Below, in pieces: positions 22,095 through 27,786 of a DNA stretch of 27,786 nt. Below the pieces are notes generated by a model that was given only the letters and a program-made list of their open reading frames with translations, did not search any database and had not been told where the DNA came from. Both the position numbers and the translations under genes were made by a program. The DNA is from Neonectria sp. B-13 (Eukaryota; Ascomycota; Sordariomycetes; Hypocreales; Nectriaceae), in assembly GCA_002682825.1 (NCBI GenBank), contig NOKP01000073.1, forward strand, positions 25,323 to 53,108, written 5' to 3'. Within the stretch, counting starts at the first letter, position 1, and each line of letters opens with the position of its first letter.

Positions 22095-23056
22095 TTTTTA
22101 AATAATTAAATTCTTACCTATTATATATATATTTACTAATTATATATAATAGTCTTAGAGCTGAAAAAGAAGGCTATTGAGAGCCTAGCTTTAATTCCTC
22201 TTTTGATGAATTAAATGAGGATATATATAGGCGCCCTAATTTATCAGACTCGACTTCTGATTCTGATAAGGACCTATATATGATATATCTCTCATTTAGA
22301 CCAAGTTGAGGAATATGACCTTTATTTAAATGAAAATCGGGTCAGTAGGAAGGTAAGATATTTCTTTTATATAGTTCCTTTTTCTTTATTTTCTAACTAA
22401 TTTATATTAGTCTAATATACTTAAATATTGGGAATCTAATAGCCCTAGATTCCCTATTTTAAGTATTTTAGCTAGGCGCTATTTAGCTATTCCTGCTACT
22501 TCTGCTGCAATTGAGAGGGTCTTTTCTATTTCTAGTAATATAATTACTAAAAATAGAAATCGGATAGCTGCTGAGTCAGCTAGGCAGCTACTTTTATTAA
22601 AAAGCTGGGAAATTTGGGACTTAAATACTTTAGAAAGTGAATTAAATGAAGAAAGTGAGGAGGAATATACTAAAGAGGTTGAAATAGAAGAAGAAGAAGA
22701 AAATAGGGAAGAAATAGAAAGAGAAGATTAGTTAGATTAGGCTTATTAATTATATTTTTATATCTTATTAAATTAAGTCTTTAAGTTTTCTATATAGCTT
22801 TTACTATTATATAGTTAAGAATTAAATTAAGGTCTTATTTAATTTAGCTATATATTTTTATAAGTAAATAAAGATAAAGCTTTAATTATATACTATTATA
22901 ATTCCTAAATTAATTACTAATTACTAAAATTTTAGTTAATTACTAACTAATTACTAAAGTAAATCAGTTAGTAATAGTCAGAGTAGTTACTAACAAATTA
23001 CTAAAGTGAATTAGTTAGTAATTACTAATTACTAACTGACTAAAATCACAACCATG

Positions 23057-23279
23057 TGTATATCTTTAAACTTATTTTCATGTTTCTCATAAAATCTCTC
23101 TTTCTTTATAAAAGCTGTCTCTGTTTTCGGTTTCTTTCATATTAATATACACTAACTTCCCTTTTAAAAGAATAATAATACTAAAATGTAATCTAACTAA
23201 ATATATAAAGTCTATCTATAAAGTATAAAACTAGTATATATATATTATTTATATTTACATTAATAATATTATCTATAAT
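23057..23279. other. intervening AT-rich sequence, no feature seen
   Basis: Non-coding stretch between the right end of E and the end of F. It contains a pyrimidine-rich CTCTCTTTCTTTATAAAAGC segment and TA-rich runs but no reading frame or terminus I recognise. It may be the continuation of G, the host in which D and E lie. Confidence 0.4.
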
Positions 23280-24490
23280 CTGGGTTGTGAAATTAATTAG
23301 TATTTAGTTAGTATTTATACTAACTAATCTTCTAGTATATTAGTTCAAAATGTACTAATTACTAATTAATACTTTAAATAACAAAATAGATATATTAGCT
23401 TAAATAAAAAGATAACTTATATAAGATTAAGCTTTAGATAAGACTAATAGTAATCTATACTAATAGCGTCCTCTTTATTTATCATCACTCTTAATCCCAT
23501 TAGAATAACTAATTTAGTAAATAATACCTATCTTTCATTAAATAAGAAAAAGGACATATTAGCTTAAGGAAAATAGATAATAAAAATAAGATAAGACCTG
23601 AGATTATCTATTAGGAATATGATAGTAGAAGCTTTATAGAAAATTCAATAAGACTTAATTAAATAGAAAATAGGAAATAGGAAATATAACTAAGAAAAAG
23701 ACTAATCTAACTCAATTTCCTCTTCAACTTCCTCTTCAATTTCCTCTTCTATGTCTTCCCTATTTTCCTCTTCCTCTTCCTTCTTTAGGTCATTAAAGCT
23801 CTTATTCCAGCTTTTTAGTAAAATCACCTGCTTTACTGTATTAGGTAATAGCCTATTTCTAGACTTAGTAATAATATTATTACTAATAGAAAAGGTGCTT
23901 TCAATAGCAGCTGATGTAGCTGGAATAGCTAAATACCGTCGAGCTAATATAGCTAGATTGGGAAATCGACTTGAGTTATTTCTCCAATATTCTAGTATAT
24001 TAGTCTATTAAATTAAGGTTAGCTTTAAAGTTATTCATCATTATTAGAATAGGAAATACTAGCCTTTTTAGATAAGGCTGCTTCATTTATATAAGTAAGA
24101 TATTCCTCTTCCTTAGCAATATCATTTGTATAAAATTCATTCTCAGACCCTTCATGAGATGATAATTTATCTTCTAAAATAGGTTCCTGACCTAATTCAT
24201 CAAATGATAAATTAGACTCTATTGGCTGTTGAAATCCCTTTTTTCTAGCTTAATCCTATTTAATAATTAGTAATTGGGTAAATAAATCAGAAATAGGTTA
24301 AATTACTTACTTTTGATAGTCAGCCTTACATACGCTAATTATATCCTGGCTAATAGAAGGATAAAGAGTTAATAAGAGATCTTCTTTAAAGTGCATTAAT
24401 TTAAATCCAGGGTCTAAAATAGTACTATAAAGTAAGCTTCCGAGGGAAATATTTCTCAAGCTTATTTAAGCCAGCTTCTATAGCTTGAGA
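23280..24490 (-). mobile_element. hAT element F, 3' part, minus strand
   Basis: Terminus CTGGGTTGTGAAATTAATTA (second base changed) at 23280 is the right end of a minus-strand element; 23281-23701 is its non-coding 3' flank with TTAGTAT/TTAGTAC motifs. The coding remnant reaches 24490, where a MITE terminus begins. The rest of the element is missing beyond the MITE. Confidence 0.7.
23702..24490 (-). pseudogene. hAT transposase F, C-terminal fragment
   Basis: Exons on the minus strand: 24490-24311 (partial; KLEKYFPRK-like segment and LDPGFKLMHF), 24255-24063, and 24004-23702. The last exon is fully open: TNILEYWRNNSSRFPNLAIL, then ARRYLAIPATSAAIESTFSI, then a Glu-rich tail ending TAG at 23702. 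This is the hAT dimerisation region with the third acidic residue. The donor after exon 11 is CT instead of GT, and the N-terminal two-thirds are absent. It belongs with the A/B/D group rather than E. Confidence 0.83.
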
Positions 24491-25821
24491 CAGGGTTGTG
24501 AAATTAATTAGTACTTACTAATTAAATACTAAAGCTTTTAGTATTAATTAGTATTTAGTATTTTCAAATTAGTATTTAATTAGTATTGAGTATTTTAAAT
24601 TAGTAATTAGTTAGTATTTCTACTAGTTAATCTTATAGTATTTTAGTCTTATAAAGTACTAAAGTTAAAAAGCTGAATTTATAATAAATATATCTTAAAG
24701 TCCTAGAAAAAAGAGCTAATTCTCTTCATAAGATAGTGTTAATTTTACTATTATATTATCTTTAGTTTATTAAAGAAAACTATTATAGTGAATAGAAATA
24801 ATATTTTAGCTAAGAAGCGATTAAATAAAATTATAAATAAAGTCTCTATAGAGTTAATAATAAATAATAAATTAAGCCCTTTCTATAAAGCTTTTTCTTA
24901 GATTTAATCATATTTTCTTTTATAAGCTTTTAATATTTTCTAATACTAAAATATTAATTAATTAGTATTTAATTAGTACTGCTTTATACTAATACTAAAA
25001 CTAGTTGAAAATACTAAATACTAACTAAATACTAGTTTAAATTAATTAGTATTACCTTATACTAATACTGAAACCAGGGTTGTAAAATTAGTTAGTATGT
25101 ACTAATTCAAATTAGTATTTAGTTAGTACAAGCCCGTACTAATACTAACTAATTTAAACTAGTATTTAGTTAGTACAGGCCTGTACTAATACTAACTAAT
25201 TTCTTAGTACACTCTGTACTAATTCTAATTAAAGTGTGGCTATTCTAATTATTAAAGTTAGTTATTTAATTATTAGTTAAATATAATTGTCTTAGCTATT
25301 AAATGTACTTAAACTTACTATTGAAAATAAGCTATTAGCTATATTAAATAATTAAAGATAAGCCAAGTTATTTTAAAATATAGATATTGTATTTAAATTT
25401 AATTCTCAATAAGAATAATTACATATAAAATCTATCTACAGCTAGATATAGGTCTTAAAATACGCTCTATTTTATTTGCTATTTCCTTTAGCTTAATTTA
25501 AATTATTAAAATTCTGTAATCAGTATTTAGTTAGTACAGAGCTATACTAATTAATACTAATACTAATATTCTGGACTAAGTACGAACTAAATACTAATTT
25601 CAAATTAGTTAGTACAGGCCTGTACCAATACTAATACTTTATACTAAATACTAGCTAAATACTAACTAATTCCAATTAGTATTTAGTTAGTACATTTTGG
25701 ACTAACTAATTTCACAACCCTTACTAAAACCTTTAGTATTTAATTAGTATTTTACTAATCAATCTAAATTAGTATTTAATTAGTATAACGTTAGAAAGTA
25801 CGAATTAATTTCACAACCCTG
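24491..25821. mobile_element. hAT MITE, TTAGTAT type, with a nested MITE and mismatched flanks
   Basis: CAGGGTTGTGAAATTAATTA at 24491 and inverse ending 25821. Without the nested MITE it is about 680 bp and its interior matches 17066-17782. The flanking 8-mers (GCTTGAGA left, TTTATTAT right) do not match, unlike the other MITEs here; left of it is hAT F, right of it a gypsy remnant. Confidence 0.82.
25075..25722. mobile_element. hAT MITE (648 bp), TTAGTAC type, nested
   Basis: CAGGGTTGTAAAATTAGTTA at 25075 and inverse TTTCACAACCCTT ending 25722 (last base changed), flanked by ACTGAAAC (25067-25074) and ACTAAAAC (25723-25730), 7 of 8 matching. Contains the palindrome AGTACAGGCCTGTACT and shares TTAGTAC motifs with 4767-6123. 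Confidence 0.85.
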
Positions 25822-26352
25822 TTTATTATATACTAGGCTTTTTTCTCCTTTTCTTTATAGTCTTAGATTATTTTATTATGAATATTCGTATCTTTCTTTA
25901 AAGACTTACTAGTTATATCAAACAAGCTAGCCTTTCTATTTAACTAAATAGTAAAGTTCATTCTTAATCTTGTTCTTATTTCCAATATATTCTAGCTTTT
26001 ACGTTTCTTCTTTATTATCTAGATGAAATATTAATCGAGTTTTACTAAAGTTGTCTATTCTATAATACGAAGGTTTTAATAAACTAATAAAGAATATATT
26101 GTAAAGCTAATTATACTGATTAGATAAGGCTAATTAGTAAGCTCATTTATTAATTTTCTTAAGTATTTAAAAAGGTTGAATAAATGAAAAAGCTAGTTTC
26201 TTCTTCTCTTCATTAAGCTTAAGGTTCTTTATTAAGAGCTCTATTGGACCTCTTTATTTTAAGATAAGAAGTATATACTTATAGTTAGAGCTTTTTATGT
26301 ATCTTTTTATTATATTTTATTAGTATTCTTTTAGCCTTTCTTTAAGGTTTAA
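25822..26352 (-). pseudogene. Ty3/gypsy Pol remnant: integrase C-terminus and chromodomain
   Basis: One minus-strand frame, with stops but no frameshift, reads NLKERLKEY, then NIIKRYIKSSNYKY, then a segment resembling the PFKILKKIN motif of gypsy integrases (ILKKINK), then LYNIFFISLLKPS (the usual hPVFHVSLLKP position), then KLEYIGNKNKIKNELYYLVK and a chromodomain-like LVKxKGx. Its stops fall where Gln or Trp codons are expected (TAA for CAA, TAG for TGG), the pattern left by C-to-T mutation. No LTR was found. The frame starts beyond 26352, where a pogo MITE is inserted, and may continue in 27197-27291. Confidence 0.7.
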
Positions 26353-26371
26353 TAAGTATTATATATATATA

Positions 26372-27196
26372 ACGTACATGATAAGCGAGTGCACCAAACA
26401 AGCAAGTGCACCACTTATACTGTACAGCTAAAAGTAGAAATACTAGATTTTCTAAAACTCACTATATAATTAATAAAAATTTAGAAAAATTACTTTTAGA
26501 CTTTCTACAGAAAACCTCATAACATAGGTTTTTTTTGAACTTTTAGTTAATCTACTAAGCTTTTTATATATAAAAATAAGAAAAAAAACAGTGCGAATAA
26601 GCTTTTCTTAATAACTCTATTTTGTTGGTGGGATGCACACTTCAGTGTAAAGACACCACCCAGGTAAATGCTGTCTTAGCAGAGTCGGATTGAGAGGGAA
26701 GGAATGGCAATTGCGGAGGCCCAAGAGAAGGTAGGAGGATAATTTCAAGACCCCAAGGATGATCAAAGGAAGAAGAATCCAGCAGTGGTCAAAGATAGTA
26801 GAGAATGTCAAAGTTAACAGCAGTAGCAACACATATTACAATAGAAAAATCAGACAGCATCAAGACAGCTCAAGTCAGTGGTAAAATTCATGAAGAAGAA
26901 AGAGATGCCGTGCCAATAAGTGGCTGGCCTAGTCCCTTAAGTAGGTACAGCCAATAGGGGCTGCCCTTGCTAGCATTAAACACCGGATGCACAAAATCAC
27001 CCACACACTATAAAGAAAAATAAAGAAAATTTGGTAAAATTCTCTTATATAATTTCTTCTTTAATTAACTTAATTATAGATTTCTATTGATTTTAAGCTA
27101 GTTTTAATTTTGAATAGATTTTAAATAAATCGCGAGTTAAGGTGTAAAATACGATTTTGCACTCGCTTGTCTGGTGCACTCGCTTATCATGTACGT
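26372..27196. mobile_element. pogo-type MITE, about 438 bp plus a 387-bp insertion
   Basis: ACGTACATGATAAGCGAGTG at 26372 and inverse ending 27196, flanked by TA (26370-26371, 27197-27198). Both left units carry GCACC after AAGCRAGT; at the right end the outer unit has GCACC and the inner GCAAA. AATCGCGAGTTAAGGTGTAA lies inside the right end. Same family as 8549-8991. Inserted in the gypsy remnant. Confidence 0.87.
26621..27007 (-). mobile_element. GC-richer insertion, probable solo LTR
   Basis: Compared with the sister MITE at 8549, this segment is extra and is flanked by CTAT (26617-26620 and 27008-27011). On the minus strand it starts TGTGTGGGTGATTTTGTGCA and ends CATCCCACCAACA, a TG...CA form with roughly inverted ends. 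It contains ATTGG and TACTTAAGG (CCAAT- and TATA-like) followed by a pyrimidine-rich tract. A Copia-like solo LTR fits; the target duplication is only 4 clear bases, so the class is uncertain. A 71-codon hydrophobic minus-strand frame inside it is probably chance. Confidence 0.5.
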
Positions 27197-27291
27197 TATA
27201 GACTTTTAATATCTCTCTTTTCTAAAATCTAGTTCCACATCTTATAAAAAAGTTAATATTATATTTATATAATATTATAAATAATAATATA

Positions 27292-27786
27292 ACGTACTTG
27301 ATAAGTGAGTGCAACAAACAAGCGAGTGCAACACTTTTCTCAACCTTCAAAATTAAAACTTCAATAAAAACACAACCAACCATTCAATCAATTAAAACTA
27401 ATCGCTATACTCTTCTCCAGAGGTCTCAATTACAGCCTGACAAGTCCTTGCATTATGGCCAGTCTTTCCACAAGTTCCACAGCGCCTTTCCTTCGGTCGC
27501 GCCGACCCTCCTTGCCCACCACTTTTCGACGATTCAGCCTGTACCTGCGTATTGACATCTATTTGATCAATTGCTTCCCTTCCTTCCTCTACAGTCATCT
27601 TCCCTCTATTCTGTAGGCGGGTTCTTTTTGCTCTGCGCCGCTTGCTAAGAGTCTCATTTGCCTGTCGAAGGATCTGGTTCTCAGACTTCAATAATGCCAT
27701 TTGATGCATTATTGCCTTTGTTCCCTTAGAAAATGACTCAAGCGCCTCAAGGATAGATGCTGGAGAGCTGCTCTGATGCCTTCTCA
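27292..27786 (-). mobile_element. pogo/Fot1 element, 3' end, runs off the right edge
   Basis: ACGTACTTGATAAGTGAGTG at 27292 after TA (27290-27291). Two units of AAGYGAGT followed by GCAAC lie at 27303 and 27320. The transposase stop codon is about 105 bp inside the end. GC content rises sharply inside the coding part, so this copy looks recent and little mutated. Confidence 0.88.
27398..27786 (-). CDS. pogo/Fot1 transposase, C-terminal part (5' partial)
   Basis: The frame is open from the window edge to the stop at 27398-27400, about 129 codons. The visible part is the tail after the DDE/D catalytic domain: SSSPASILEALESFSKGTKA, a helical stretch HQMALLKSENQILRQANETL with a zipper-like heptad, the basic run SKRRRAKRTRLQNRGKMTV, EEGREAIDQIDVNTQ, a Gly/Ser-rich linker, and the CCHC knuckle CGTCGKTGHNARTC (C-x2-C-x4-H-x4-C). 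This combination is characteristic of ascomycete Fot1/pogo transposases. The Met at 27709 is internal; the true start is outside the window. No stop or frameshift is seen, so this may be an active copy, which the rest of the gene must confirm. Confidence 0.9.
   Translation of the reverse strand, partial: RRHQSSSPASILEALESFSKGTKAIMHQMALLKSENQILRQANETLSKRRRAKRTRLQNRGKMTVEEGREAIDQIDVNTQVQAESSKSGGQGGSARPKERRCGTCGKTGHNARTCQAVIETSGEEYSD

Larger units (their letters stand above)
19535..22731 (+). pseudogene. hAT-family transposase E, diverged, broken
   Basis: Exons inferred from A and D: 19535-19798, 19891-20012, 20067-20271, 20349-20569, 20635-20737, 20795-21051, 21105-21246, about 21370-21676, 21753-21968, 22153-22352, 22411-22731. 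Start MAASSSYYESENAESDSNAN, an acidic Ser-rich leader. A BED finger spans exons 1-2 (SCTR/CAFSQ, then HYKIKH). SFSLMFDIWTASN-type first Asp is in exon 4 (about 20465-20500), DNAANNRF and DIPCISHILNLVAQDILKEY in exon 6, NITRWNSTF in exon 8, LDPRLK in exon 10, and LARRYLAIPATSAAIERVFS in exon 12, with the canonical ERVFS acidic residue. E has no intron where A and D have their eighth. Damage: an extra T near 19735, TGA at 20524, TAA in exon 6 near 20983, acceptor AG changed to AA before exon 8, TGA in exon 11 near 22178, and a TA slippage near 22280. It is clearly homologous but a separate subfamily. Confidence 0.87.
18140..23056 (+). mobile_element. hAT element E (diverged subfamily)
   Basis: Left terminus CAGGGTTGTGATCCCAGTCA at 18140, 8 bp after the end of D. 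Probable right terminus AAAATCACAACCATG ending 23056, with a degenerate last triplet (CATG for CCTG). Left subterminal motifs are GACTTAAGTCACTAGAGTGA and repeated TTAGTCAGACTTGACTAA; right ones are TTAGTAA type. Removing the nested MITE leaves about 4.29 kb. The 3' flank (22732-23056) has no gene. The right limit is less certain than the left because the terminus is mutated and the flanking 8-mers (GCTATAAG, TGTATATC) differ. Confidence 0.6.

Noticed and set aside
23751..24011. 86-codon plus-strand open frame rich in Ser, Leu and Phe
   Set aside because: It is the antisense of the Glu-rich tail and dimerisation block of hAT F, whose minus-strand reading is clearly homologous to copies A, B and D.
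26617..26832. 71-codon hydrophobic minus-strand frame
   Set aside because: It lies inside the GC-richer insertion and overlaps its boundary with the MITE; no motif, and composition alone explains the hydrophobic residues.
27298..27555. 85-codon plus-strand frame
   Set aside because: It is antisense to the pogo transposase tail and starts inside the terminal repeat.

Overview
This window is an AT-rich, gene-poor block built almost entirely of transposable elements. It most likely comes from a filamentous ascomycete. Three things suggest this. The transposase genes carry many short (about 50-90 bp) introns with GTAAGT-like donors and TAG acceptors. The pogo/Fot1 transposase at the right edge has the C-terminal basic stretch plus CCHC knuckle common in Pezizomycotina. 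Several remnants carry C-to-T/G-to-A type stops (TGG to TAG, CAA to TAA) of the kind left by repeat-induced point mutation. I saw no host gene, tRNA or CRISPR array.

Layout. 1-196 is the end of a pogo/Fot1 element. 197-9991 is a nest of related hAT elements seen from the right-hand side: A (to 4301) sits in B (4302-7377), and B sits in C (7378-9991). The left halves of A, B and C must lie upstream of the window. A carries a GC-rich solo LTR, B a 1.36-kb hAT MITE, and C a pogo MITE. At 9992 another hAT-like left end (G) cuts C; G is followed by a pogo MITE. 11482-18131 (D) and 18140-23056 (E) are two hAT elements, each about 4.2-4.3 kb once later insertions are subtracted, lying head to tail with only 8 bp between them. 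D contains nested MITEs and a 650-bp fragment of mitochondrial large-subunit rRNA. E is a diverged subfamily with 30-bp promoter repeats, a C22 tract and a 59-bp tandem duplication. 23280-24490 is a minus-strand hAT remnant (F), ended by a MITE pair (24491-25821) whose far side is a decayed Ty3/gypsy integrase-chromodomain fragment (25822-26352). 26372-27196 is a pogo MITE split by a 387-bp GC-rich insertion. 27292 to the edge is the 3' end of a pogo element with an open transposase reading frame.

How the parts relate. All the hAT elements and MITEs except G share the terminus CAGGGTTGTG. They differ in the short motif iterated just inside it (TTAGT followed by CC, AC, AA, AT or CA). The pogo elements share ACGTACWTGATAAGCGAGT termini and differ in a 5-base box that is repeated twice at each end. 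The MITEs are therefore probably moved in trans by transposases like those in the window. None of the hAT transposase genes looks intact; only the pogo transposase at the right edge is open as far as it can be read.
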